Part shown: positions 40,626 through 48,983 of the stretch, piece after piece
How the letters are laid out: the number at the start of each line of letters is the position of its first letter
Numbering within the stretch: the stretch's first letter is position 1
Source: Tunicatimonas pelagia
GTDB lineage: Bacteria; Bacteroidota; Bacteroidia; Cytophagales; Cyclobacteriaceae
Assembly: GCF_030506325.1 (NCBI RefSeq)
Contig: NZ_CP120683.1
Location: 4,229,001 to 4,293,000 of the forward strand
Direction of reading: 5' to 3'
Length of the DNA stretch: 64,000 nucleotides
Notes under the pieces: model-generated
The model's input: only the letters and a program-made list of their open reading frames with translations
What the model was told of the DNA's origin: nothing
The model's database searches: none
Translations under genes and position numbers: made by a program

Positions 40626-42521
40626 ATGCACGGAAAAAGTATTATTCAACTTATTGGTCTGACCTTGTTCATCGCTGGCTTTGGCTTTTTTGTTTCTATT
40701 TTCTTTTTATCCAACTACCAACTGACCCCAGAAGTATTACTGGAACAGCTAGGGACAGAAGACGAAAAGAATATGAATGCGGCGGCTCAGCAAACTTCTA
40801 CTACTGAAAGTCAAGCCTCACCTTCTACCTATCAGTTGTCGCTAGAGGGAGCCACCGAAATGCTCGGTCAACCCTACGGAAGTAACTTTGCCTTCATCAG
40901 CGATTTAGAAGGGGCTATTCAAAAAGTGAATGAACAAGCAAAAAGTATCTACGGTATTTCTGACGAAGAAGCTAACCAAATAGTAGAGAAAATTATTGCT
41001 GAAAATGGAGGGACCTATCAATTAGATGCTGCTACTTCGGTTTTTAGCAGTGGCGAGACTGGGGAAGCAAAAGCACAAAAACTACGCGACTACACCAATT
41101 GGTTGGAAGGGAAGGAGTTTGGGAGTGCCGAAGAATTGCAAAACCAACTAAGTGGTCAAATCAGTAGTATTAACAACGATCTTGCCCGCCAGCGAGGCAT
41201 TGATAAGTACCGGGCTAAAGGGTTGAAAACTTCCGTTGTGAAAGCTTCCACGGTAGGGCTTATTGCCGAAAATAAGCTCGCCATACTGCTAGTCACGTTT
41301 CTCACGACTATCATTGGCTCACTAATGTACTTGCTACCACGAGTACAGGAGCACCCCGGAATTAAAAACAATCATATCTTCCATTCCGCCCTAAAGCACC
41401 GGGGTTGGTTGGGCATTATGGTCGGTACGTTCCTGATTCTATTTTACATCGTACTCTACTTCTACCCGTACTACATGACCAATTGGATTCTGTTGGCTGA
41501 TCCGGTAAGTATGGCACTAAGTGGCAATCCGGCGGGTGAATTCTTTTTGTACGGCTTCTTGTACACCATCTGCATTATCGTAATGGGTATTCGGATGATT
41601 ATCAACTACCGTCACAATCGCTACCAGATTATCCGCACCATTTCGGTGATGTTCTTCCAAACTGCCTTTGCTTTCTTGATTCCCGAAATCTTAATCCGAC
41701 TGAATAACCCATACTTTGACTTTAAAAATATCTGGCCACTGGACTACGATTTCTTCTTTCCCAGCAGTCTGAACCAGTTGATTGACAACGGAACGTTAGG
41801 ACTGTTTATGCTCGTCTGGGGTATTGCCTTGATTATTGTGGCGGTTCCAGTCTTCGTCTACTTCTTCGGAAAACGCTGGTATTGTTCCTGGGTATGCGGT
41901 TGCGGTGGTCTAGCCGAAACTCTGGGCGACCCGTACCGCCAACTTTCTGATAAATCGCTCGGAGCTTGGAAGGTAGAGCGTTACTTAATTCACGGAGTGC
42001 TAGTCTTCGCTGTACTGATGACCATCGGAATGATCTATACTTTCTTTACCGGAAGCGGTAGCCTGCTTGGAATTCCTACCTACACTATGGCGGAAACTTA
42101 CGGTTTCTTTATCGGAGCCGGATTTGCCGGAGTAATTGGAACCGGTTTTTATCCATTGATGGGTAACCGGGTGTGGTGCCGCTTCGGTTGTCCACTGGCT
42201 GCGTACTTAGGCTTAGTACAGCGATTCAAATCCCGCTTCCGCATTACTACTAACGGGGGGCAGTGTATCTCCTGCGGTAACTGCTCTACTTACTGCGAAA
42301 TGGGCATCGACGTTCGCTGGTATGCTCAACGTGGACAGAATATCATCCGTTCTTCCTGTGTCGGCTGCGGTATCTGCTCGGCGGTTTGTCCTAGAGGTGT
42401 ACTAAAACTAGAAAATGGTCCTGAAGAAGGCCGCTTCGGAATGCCGATCATCATCGGCAACGACAGCGTTCAGATTGACAGTGCGGCTAAGAAGCCGGAG
42501 GAATCTGCTATATTGGGTTAA
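40626..42521 (+). CDS. membrane-bound 4Fe-4S polyferredoxin (NapH/NosR/CcoG-like)
   Basis: 631 residues. An N-terminal membrane helix (about 8-30) is followed by a helical periplasmic domain of about 170 residues. A multi-helix core (about 212-500) contains the Cys motifs WYCSWVCGCGG and WCRFGCPLAAY. Two [4Fe-4S] binding sets follow, CISCGNCSTYC (from residue 547) and CVGCGICSAVCP (from residue 578). It should carry electrons across or along the inner membrane. The electron acceptor is not evident. With the oxidoreductase it forms a two-gene electron-transfer unit. Confidence 0.88.
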   Translation: MHGKSIIQLIGLTLFIAGFGFFVSIFFLSNYQLTPEVLLEQLGTEDEKNMNAAAQQTSTTESQASPSTYQLSLEGATEMLGQPYGSNFAFISDLEGAIQKVNEQAKSIYGISDEEANQIVEKIIAENGGTYQLDAATSVFSSGETGEAKAQKLRDYTNWLEGKEFGSAEELQNQLSGQISSINNDLARQRGIDKYRAKGLKTSVVKASTVGLIAENKLAILLVTFLTTIIGSLMYLLPRVQEHPGIKNNHIFHSALKHRGWLGIMVGTFLILFYIVLYFYPYYMTNWILLADPVSMALSGNPAGEFFLYGFLYTICIIVMGIRMIINYRHNRYQIIRTISVMFFQTAFAFLIPEILIRLNNPYFDFKNIWPLDYDFFFPSSLNQLIDNGTLGLFMLVWGIALIIVAVPVFVYFFGKRWYCSWVCGCGGLAETLGDPYRQLSDKSLGAWKVERYLIHGVLVFAVLMTIGMIYTFFTGSGSLLGIPTYTMAETYGFFIGAGFAGVIGTGFYPLMGNRVWCRFGCPLAAYLGLVQRFKSRFRITTNGGQCISCGNCSTYCEMGIDVRWYAQRGQNIIRSSCVGCGICSAVCPRGVLKLENGPEEGRFGMPIIIGNDSVQIDSAAKKPEESAILG

Positions 42522-42569
42522 GAACTATGCTACTTGCTATCCACCAAATCTTGTGTGGGTAGTGCATTA

Positions 42570-42956
42570 CTAGCGGGGCGGGGTCACATCCCCAAACGAA
42601 TAGCCAAAGGGGGTAAAGCTTAGCTTCATCAGCTTGAAGTGCTGTAGTCCGAAAGGAATACCAATGATAGTGATACAAAGTACTATGCCTAAGACTAAAT
42701 GAGTGAGGGTAATCCAAATACCGCCGAGAAGAATCCAGATAACGTTCAGAATGGTAGAGATGCCCGAGCCTCGGTTGGGCGAGTCCTTCACATCATTGCC
42801 AAAAGGAAATAAACTTGCTCCAGCTAGTTTAAACGATTGTATGCCGAAAGGGATGCCGATGATAGTTAGGCACATCAGTAGGCCCGATAGTATATATTCA
42901 AGGGCAATAATGAATCCGCCTAAAATTATCCAAAGTAAGTTTCCAATAAAGCTCAT
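42570..42956 (-). CDS. YccF domain membrane protein
   Basis: 128 residues made of two similar halves. Each has the pattern LWIILGGFIIALEYILSGLLMCLTIIGIPFGIQSFKLA or LVLGIVLCITIIGIPFGLQHFKLMKLSFTPFG, the YccF repeat. Four membrane segments are expected. The role of the family is unknown. It is convergent with the polyferredoxin gene, with a 48-bp gap. Confidence 0.92.
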   Translation of the reverse strand: MSFIGNLLWIILGGFIIALEYILSGLLMCLTIIGIPFGIQSFKLAGASLFPFGNDVKDSPNRGSGISTILNVIWILLGGIWITLTHLVLGIVLCITIIGIPFGLQHFKLMKLSFTPFGYSFGDVTPPR

Positions 42957-43073
42957 TAGGTTAGTAGTTTAAAGTAATAGTCTACACTGTTTACGACTAA
43001 AATTACCGAATGGTTTGAGTATTAACCGACCGCTGGTAATATTTGCCTAACCTACTTTTCTACCTTTATACAG

Positions 43074-44552
43074 CTAGTTGGTTGGTGCAGTTTTTATAGT
43101 GAGGTAGTAGGGGCTATCCAGGTTGGGTTTTTGAGCTTCAATCCTAATGAAGTATTTTCCTGCTACTAGCGGTTGCGGAAAGTTGATAGCACCACCACTA
43201 TAGCCTACTTGTTGTTTGCCAATTCGGTTGTGGTCCTTGTCAAAGACGTCTAAATATGTCCAGCTATACAGACCATTTTCCAATGATGTTAGGTTGAACG
43301 TTACTGTTTTTGCTTCCTTTAGTTCTACAGAATAGAAGTCTACATCATTATTAAAATCTTTGGAGTAGCTTCTGCTCAAAATATAAGACTCCAAAATATC
43401 ACCATCAACGTAGCTGGTGATGTCTATGGCTTCCTGAAAGCGGTTATTACGCTCGTATTGATCCCGATGGTCTAGAGTTACTTTTAATTTGTAGGGAGCT
43501 ACGCTGGCTTTTCCCTCATTGAACCCGGAATTAGGGTCATCGGAATTAATTCTCAAATAATACGTTCCAGTAGGTAATGGACCAGCTTGTACAATAATTT
43601 TGCTACCCTGTTTGTCCCTCTTCCCAGTGCTGACCAAGGAATCTCTATGTGCTCCCGTAAATATGTTCAGGTGTAATTGCCCCTCTAGCTCCGTCGGATA
43701 CCTCTCTATCTCCGCCCGAACCATTCCGGGCGTATCCATTACGAAGCTGTAGAAATCTAGGTCTTCACTATCGCGGATGTAGGCTTCGTAGTCTTGGTTA
43801 GCAACAATACGAGTGGCACTAGAGAAGCTATTGTTGCACTCAAGCGTGTCGCTAGTGTCTACATGGTAGCTGATTTCAATACGTTCTCGGCTTGCTTTTT
43901 TATAACGTTCTTTTAGCTCTAAGGTGTACTTTTTACCGGAAAGTACTGACCCGTGTAGCAGTACGGAAGTTTCTCCACCCTCAATCGATGCTGAGGCTTT
44001 CACCTCGGAGGCACCATCGCTTAGCCTCGATAGTGAAGCTGATACATGTATGCCTTCAGGAACTTTGATAGTAATACCTATAACACCACAATCGGGAGTA
44101 TTGATATTGAAGTAACGACTTTCATTCTTGGTTACCAACACAGTATTCACCGTTTCGCCATCGTTTAGTGGGGTAGCCTCATTGGGACTAGTGCCTCCAG
44201 CTATATTTTCTGCTCGCTCAGTATTTGCCTTTACCGTAAATGTATACGCCTTGCTACTGCTCTTAGTGCAGGTAAATTGGGCATAGTATTTTCCTGGAGG
44301 TAATATTGCTTGCTCCGGCGTATATATGCCGTCGGTGTGGTTAGTAGCAACCCCTTGCTCTGGTGCAAGGCTGTCGTAAAGCTGTAATTTGGCGTAGCTT
44401 TGAATTTCTTCAGGAAAGTCTACCTCAATATCGACAAATGCAGCCTCGGTCAGCTCAAACGCATACCAATCCTGATCATTTTTACTGCGGAGATAAGCCG
44501 TATTTCTCTGTCCAACCTCAATAGAGGTAGGCGTACTGTGGCTCTGATTCAT
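43074..44552 (-). CDS. PPC-repeat protein, downstream part of a frameshifted lipoprotein gene
   Basis: 492 residues in the open frame, with no signal peptide. It contains about four beta-sandwich units of the bacterial pre-peptidase C-terminal (PPC) type, seen in DQDWYAFEL, DLDFYSF, DVDFYSVEL and PTGTYYLRINSDDPNSG or VAGKYFIRIEA. Its start is not credible as a gene start: the frame continues upstream without a stop into sequence homologous to its own interior. Homology shows that it is the continuation of the ORF ending at 44573 after loss of one base near 44579. As a whole it would be a surface lipoprotein of about 630 residues. Confidence 0.75.
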   Translation of the reverse strand: MNQSHSTPTSIEVGQRNTAYLRSKNDQDWYAFELTEAAFVDIEVDFPEEIQSYAKLQLYDSLAPEQGVATNHTDGIYTPEQAILPPGKYYAQFTCTKSSSKAYTFTVKANTERAENIAGGTSPNEATPLNDGETVNTVLVTKNESRYFNINTPDCGVIGITIKVPEGIHVSASLSRLSDGASEVKASASIEGGETSVLLHGSVLSGKKYTLELKERYKKASRERIEISYHVDTSDTLECNNSFSSATRIVANQDYEAYIRDSEDLDFYSFVMDTPGMVRAEIERYPTELEGQLHLNIFTGAHRDSLVSTGKRDKQGSKIIVQAGPLPTGTYYLRINSDDPNSGFNEGKASVAPYKLKVTLDHRDQYERNNRFQEAIDITSYVDGDILESYILSRSYSKDFNNDVDFYSVELKEAKTVTFNLTSLENGLYSWTYLDVFDKDHNRIGKQQVGYSGGAINFPQPLVAGKYFIRIEAQKPNLDSPYYLTIKTAPTN

Positions 44553-44572
44553 CTCATGTTTATCACTAGTGT

Positions 44573-44980
44573 CTAAACGTACATAAGTTCTATGTCGCTA
44601 GCATCAGTATTGAGTAACAGCCTGTTCAAGCTAATCTGATACTTACCGGCTGGCACGGGGCCACACTCCATCACCTCGTCCGGGTCAGTATAGGTATTCT
44701 CTATCACCGTAGCACCATCAGATAGACTTTTTAAGCTAACTCCCAAATTAGAAAAACTACCCTTTGCGACTACTTCAATCACTCCGGCATCATTCGTTGC
44801 AAACTGGTAGAGGATAGTGTCCTGAGCTGCGGTGAAGTTTACATCTCTGAACTCATTTTCGGTAAGTACGATGTCATCTTTGTTAGTTCTACTATCAGTG
44901 TCAGGGTTTTCATCTTCTTTACAGGCACCTATCGAGAAAATGAACAAGGCTAGCAGCAGCCGAAAAAGTAAAGGTTTCAT
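44573..44980 (-). CDS. lipoprotein N-terminal part, cut off by a frameshift
   Basis: 135 residues. The signal peptide ends in the lipobox IGAC (C20), followed by KEDENPDTD, which fits an acidic surface-export signal. A PPC-like unit follows (LYQFATNDAGVIEVVAKG; VPAGKYQISLNRLL). The ORF stops right after IELMYV, exactly where the internal repeat of the downstream ORF reads IEISYHVDTSD. Adding one base restores IELMYRLDTSD. Either the gene is a recent pseudogene or there is a sequencing error. Confidence 0.72.
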   Translation of the reverse strand: MKPLLFRLLLALFIFSIGACKEDENPDTDSRTNKDDIVLTENEFRDVNFTAAQDTILYQFATNDAGVIEVVAKGSFSNLGVSLKSLSDGATVIENTYTDPDEVMECGPVPAGKYQISLNRLLLNTDASDIELMYV

Positions 44981-45116
44981 GGCGCAGGTTGTTTAGGTCG
45001 TAGTATATGTGAAATATAAATGGGTATACGGTAGAATTCAACGTTCCTAGAATAATATTTTACGACTATAGAAACGCTAAGTCATCTACCTTCGCAACTA
45101 TCAGTCACTGCGTGGT

Positions 45117-46238
45117 CTAACGGGATGCTACCGGGCTATCTAATGATTTCCACCCGGTTGCTTCCACCATTTTATCGTAAATACCCGTGTTCTCGTAGAT
45201 ACCAGCGAAGGATTCAGCACCAGGTCCGTAGGCAAACACCGGAATCAGATCGGGAGTATGCCCTCCGGTAGAGAAAGTTCCTATGATGTCGTTGTAGCTC
45301 CCGTCGGATGATAGGGCAAAGCCACCGGTTTCGTGGTCGGCGGTTACCACTACGAGGGTGTTACCATCGCGCTCGGCAAAGTCCAAGGCTACTCCGAGGG
45401 TTTTATCAAAGTCTTTTACTTCTTCAATAATGTACTCAGCATCGTTGGCGTGCCCGCCCCAGTCAATCTGTGAGCCTTCTACCATCAGGAAAAAGCCATC
45501 GTCGTCTTGTGAAAGGTAATCCAAAGCCATTTGGGTAGCCTGAGGAAGAAAATTGCCCCGGCCTTCTTGCATCTTAGGCATACCGTCGGGGGCTAGCAGA
45601 AAGCCATATTTCTGTTCCATAGAGAAGCTGGCTGGTTTTTGCAACTGAGCGGTGTCTATCATGAAACCATTGACAGTTAAGCTATCTAAGTAATTAGTGT
45701 CATCTTCCCGGTCAATAAAGAACTGGATGCCGCCTCCCGCGAAAAAATCTACGGAAGAAGTAGTTAATTGAGCAGCAATCTCTTCGTACTGACTTCGGGC
45801 AGGAACATGGGCGTAAAAGGAAGCCGGAGTAGCGTGTACGATAGATGAGGTGGCTATCAGTCCGGTGCTTAAGTCATCGGCTACTAGTTCGGCAATAGTC
45901 GGTACTGAAGTAGTGTCATCGGCAACGGCAATGGCACCATTATAAGTTTTTACTCCAGCCGAAAACGCGGTAGCTCCCGCTGCCGAGTCGGTAATTTTTT
46001 GGCGGGAAGAGGAAGTTTTGATCAGTCCGATGTAGGGAAAGCGTTGGAAGTTTGGCTCGCCCTCGCCGTAGTAGAAGCGACTGGTTACCTGGGTTACGCC
46101 CATGCCGTCGCCAATAAGTAGAATGATATTTTTGGGTGGGGTAGGTTCTTCTTCGCTGGTAGCAGCTACTTTAGCTTCTTGAGACTGGCATTGCGCCAGT
46201 AATAATAAGGAAAAACTAAAGATGATAGCACGAATCAT
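45117..46238 (-). CDS. alkaline phosphatase (PhoA-like), lipoprotein
   Basis: 373 residues from the ATG at 46238 (MIRAIIFSFSLLLLAQC), chosen because a -7 promoter element overlaps the longer start at 46265. The lipid cysteine is C17. The family elements are NIILLIGDGMGVTQ (metal Asp), KITDSAAGATAFSAG (nucleophile Ser), VEGSQIDWGGHAND, VTADHETGG and STGGHTPDL (metal ligands). It releases phosphate from organic esters outside the inner membrane. The gene is shorter than E. coli PhoA but in the range of the Bacteroidota form. No Pho box is evident. Confidence 0.93.
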   Translation of the reverse strand: MIRAIIFSFSLLLLAQCQSQEAKVAATSEEEPTPPKNIILLIGDGMGVTQVTSRFYYGEGEPNFQRFPYIGLIKTSSSRQKITDSAAGATAFSAGVKTYNGAIAVADDTTSVPTIAELVADDLSTGLIATSSIVHATPASFYAHVPARSQYEEIAAQLTTSSVDFFAGGGIQFFIDREDDTNYLDSLTVNGFMIDTAQLQKPASFSMEQKYGFLLAPDGMPKMQEGRGNFLPQATQMALDYLSQDDDGFFLMVEGSQIDWGGHANDAEYIIEEVKDFDKTLGVALDFAERDGNTLVVVTADHETGGFALSSDGSYNDIIGTFSTGGHTPDLIPVFAYGPGAESFAGIYENTGIYDKMVEATGWKSLDSPVASR

Positions 46239-46262
46239 AGGATAGCAGTATAGTTTGATCGG

Positions 46263-46270
46263 CAAAGATA
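46263..46270 (-). promoter_or_regulatory. candidate -7 element of the alkaline phosphatase gene
   Basis: The complement reads TATCTTTG, an exact TAnnTTTG match, 24 bp upstream of the ATG at 46238. No TTTG sits at the ideal distance. Its position rules against translation from the longer frame's start. Confidence 0.45.
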
Positions 46271-46392
46271 ATTTCTTTGAGCAAACTTACTGTAGAAGCG
46301 ATGTTTCTTTTGTGTTAACGTTTGCCTCAAATTCTACAGCATTCATAGTAGCTAATTTTCTTCAATATAATCATCTTTAGTGCAGGGCGCAA

Positions 46393-46434
46393 GGAGCCAG
46401 GAGTGTGGAGTTATCTACTTTACTCCCTGGATCC
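46393..46434 (-). terminator. stem-loop downstream of the ABC-permease operon
   Basis: GGAGCCAGGAGT and ACTCCCTGGATCC are nearly complementary (one mismatch, one bulge) around a 17-nt loop. There is no T-run, so it may protect the 3' end instead of terminating. It starts 14 bp after the last permease stop. Confidence 0.4.
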
Positions 46435-46447
46435 GGCCCCCCGCCCG

Positions 46448-48871
46448 TCATTCATCCCGCAGAGAATCTACCGGGTTACGGGTAGCGGTGCTAATGGTCT
46501 GAGAACCGACGGTGATTCCGGCTACTAATAGAGCGGCTACTCCAGCTAAAATAAAGCTCCAGATGCTCAGCGTATCTTGGTAAGCGAAGGTATCTAGCCA
46601 GTGGTTCATCACGAAGTAGGCCAGTGGGCAGGCAATGAGAAATGCTACCAAAATAAGTTTAGAAAAGCCTTTAGTAAGCAACAGCAGTAACTGACTCACC
46701 GATGCCCCTAATACCTTACGAATGCCAATTTCTTTGGTGCGTTGCTCAGCGGTATAAGAAGCCAAGCCTACTAAACCCAACGCCGCGATGAAGATTGCCA
46801 ATAGGGAAAAAAACTGCACAATTTGTCCTAACCGATCTTCCGCATCGTACTGTCCCTGAAAGCGGTCACCTATGGTGTAGTAATCAAACGGGAAGCCCGG
46901 ACGAAGGTAGCTCCATTGTTCTTTCAGGTAGCTGATGGTCTCATCCATCGCGCTGGCTTGTACTCGGACCACTACCCTACGCACTCGATCGGCACTGAAA
47001 GGAATATGAAATATAATAGGCGCAATGGGTTGGTGTAACGATTCAAAGTGAAAGTCTTCCGCCACTCCAATGATATAACCCTGTCGGCCACCGTAGCTAA
47101 TCTTTTTACCAACGGCTTCTTCGGGCGAATTGTAGCCAATAGTGTGGGCTGCAACCTCATTGATGATAAAGGCTTCGGTAGAATCACTAACGCGGTTAAT
47201 GTCAAAGTTGCGGCCAGCTACCAAGTTAATATCCAGAGAGTTGATGTAATCATGACCTACGTCAATATTAGCTAAGCGGAAATCAATATCTTTCATACCA
47301 TCGTTCACTTCTACTTGCCCGCCTTGCGAGTCCAGTAGCCGCCCGGAAGGTACCCGGCTCGCCAGGGCCACATCCACGATACCCGGCTGGGCTAGAAACT
47401 GCGCCTTTAACTCTTCGTATTGGTCGTAGATTGATCGGCTAATTGGTAGTACCAGCAAGTTCTCTTGATTGAAGCCTAACGGTTTGCTTTTGACATAATC
47501 TAATTGTCGCTCTACGGTAATGACCCCAATCACTAACGCAATGGAGATAACAAACTGAAGTACGACTAGCCCCGAGCGCAGAAGAACATTACCTCGTTGG
47601 CTACCCCGGCTACTTCGTAAAATGCGGGCGGGCTGAAAGGCCGATAAATAGAACGCTGGATAGCTACCGGATACGATACCGACTACTAGCACAATCGCTG
47701 CCAATAACGCTAACAGAAAGGGGTTGCCCAGTATATCAAATGATAGCTGTTTATCAACGAAATCGGTAAAGTAGGGTAAAGCTAACGTCACCAGCAGTAT
47801 AGCGAGCGTCAATCCAAATAAAGAAACCAATACCGATTCGGATAAGAACTGGCCTACTAGCGAGGCTTTCTCAGCACCCATCACTTTACGCACTCCTACT
47901 TCCTTCGCCCGACGGGTAGCCCGGGCAGTGGTTAGGTTGATAAAATTGATGCAAGCGATAACTAGAATGAATAGCGCGATAACGGTATAAATGTATACGT
48001 AAGCGATATCACCGTTGGCTTCAATTTCAGAATCTAAATTGGAGTACAGGTGAATGTCAGTAATGGGCCACAGGTGAAGAAAGTTAGTCTGAGAAGCAGG
48101 CACATCCGGGTCGCCAGGTAGGTGCTTATCTAAAAAAGCCGGAAACTGTGCTTCTAAATCGGTGGGGTTGTAGCCTTCTGCCAGCAGCACGTAGGTAGAA
48201 AAGTTGTTACTAGCCCAGTTAGTGTTCATATAATCCTGGCCGTAGAACCCTTCTACCAAAACAAAAGAAACTAGCATAGTGGGGTGGAAGTGAGAATTAC
48301 CAGGTACATCTTCTATCACGCCTGTTACTTTCAGGTCAATCTCTTGCTCTAGTCTTAGAGCTTTGCCTAGGGGATCTTCATCACCAAAATACTTACGAGC
48401 CGTACTTTCCGTGAGTACTACTGCATTGGGTAAGCTTAAAGCAGTTTCCGGGGCACCCGCTACAAAAGAAAAAGAAAAGATGTCGAGCGCCTCTGGTTCG
48501 GCAAAAAAAAGACCATCTTCTATCATTTGTTTATCCCCCTCTTCGTAGGTGATTAGCATACCGTTGTTTGCCAAGCGAGTGGATTTCTCTATGATACCGG
48601 CAAAATCTTCCGCTAACCGAGGCTCAAACGGCGGAGCTAAGTGCCCCAAATGAAGGTTGGTTTCCCCGTCAGCATTGCGCCACTCCCGAGAGATGCGATA
48701 AGTGCGGTCGGCATTTTCGTGATGGCGGTCGTAGCTCAATTCGTACTGCACAAACAGTAGAATCAGGATACAGGCAGCCATTCCGACAGCTAAGCCAAGA
48801 ACATTAATTAAGGTCATCTGCTTATGACGAGCCAGATTCCGTAGAGCGATTTTGAGATAATTATTTATCAT
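46448..48871 (-). CDS. FtsX/MacB-type ABC transporter permease (paralogue 3)
   Basis: 807 residues. The order is an N-terminal membrane helix (LINVLGLAVGMAACILILLFVQY), a MacB-like periplasmic domain (about 45-280) and three helices with the FtsX core (about 285-430; NLTTARATRRAKEVGVRKVMGAEKASLV). A second anchor (LVVLQFVISIALVIGVITVE), a second periplasmic domain (about 460-670) and the final three FtsX helices (GLASYTAEQRTKEIGIRKVLGASVSQ) follow. It thus carries two FtsX/MacB units in one chain. No ATPase is encoded nearby. It is the last of three tandem paralogues; the family is tied to export of peptides or lipoproteins. Confidence 0.92.
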   Translation of the reverse strand: MINNYLKIALRNLARHKQMTLINVLGLAVGMAACILILLFVQYELSYDRHHENADRTYRISREWRNADGETNLHLGHLAPPFEPRLAEDFAGIIEKSTRLANNGMLITYEEGDKQMIEDGLFFAEPEALDIFSFSFVAGAPETALSLPNAVVLTESTARKYFGDEDPLGKALRLEQEIDLKVTGVIEDVPGNSHFHPTMLVSFVLVEGFYGQDYMNTNWASNNFSTYVLLAEGYNPTDLEAQFPAFLDKHLPGDPDVPASQTNFLHLWPITDIHLYSNLDSEIEANGDIAYVYIYTVIALFILVIACINFINLTTARATRRAKEVGVRKVMGAEKASLVGQFLSESVLVSLFGLTLAILLVTLALPYFTDFVDKQLSFDILGNPFLLALLAAIVLVVGIVSGSYPAFYLSAFQPARILRSSRGSQRGNVLLRSGLVVLQFVISIALVIGVITVERQLDYVKSKPLGFNQENLLVLPISRSIYDQYEELKAQFLAQPGIVDVALASRVPSGRLLDSQGGQVEVNDGMKDIDFRLANIDVGHDYINSLDINLVAGRNFDINRVSDSTEAFIINEVAAHTIGYNSPEEAVGKKISYGGRQGYIIGVAEDFHFESLHQPIAPIIFHIPFSADRVRRVVVRVQASAMDETISYLKEQWSYLRPGFPFDYYTIGDRFQGQYDAEDRLGQIVQFFSLLAIFIAALGLVGLASYTAEQRTKEIGIRKVLGASVSQLLLLLTKGFSKLILVAFLIACPLAYFVMNHWLDTFAYQDTLSIWSFILAGVAALLVAGITVGSQTISTATRNPVDSLRDE

Positions 48872-48983
48872 AATGAATGATGATTAATGAGTAATGACTA
48901 ATGATTGATGAGTAATAGATCAATGATTGGTGAGTAATGAATAATATCTTTCACTAATTATTATTCATTAATCATCATTCATT
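48872..48983. repeat. perfect 19-bp-arm palindrome between two permease genes
   Basis: AATGAATGATGATTAATGA (48872-48890) and its exact complement at 48965-48983 enclose 74 bp made of the same AATGA words. The left arm abuts the downstream gene's ATG. The right arm includes the last codons and stop of the upstream gene. Confidence 0.8.
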
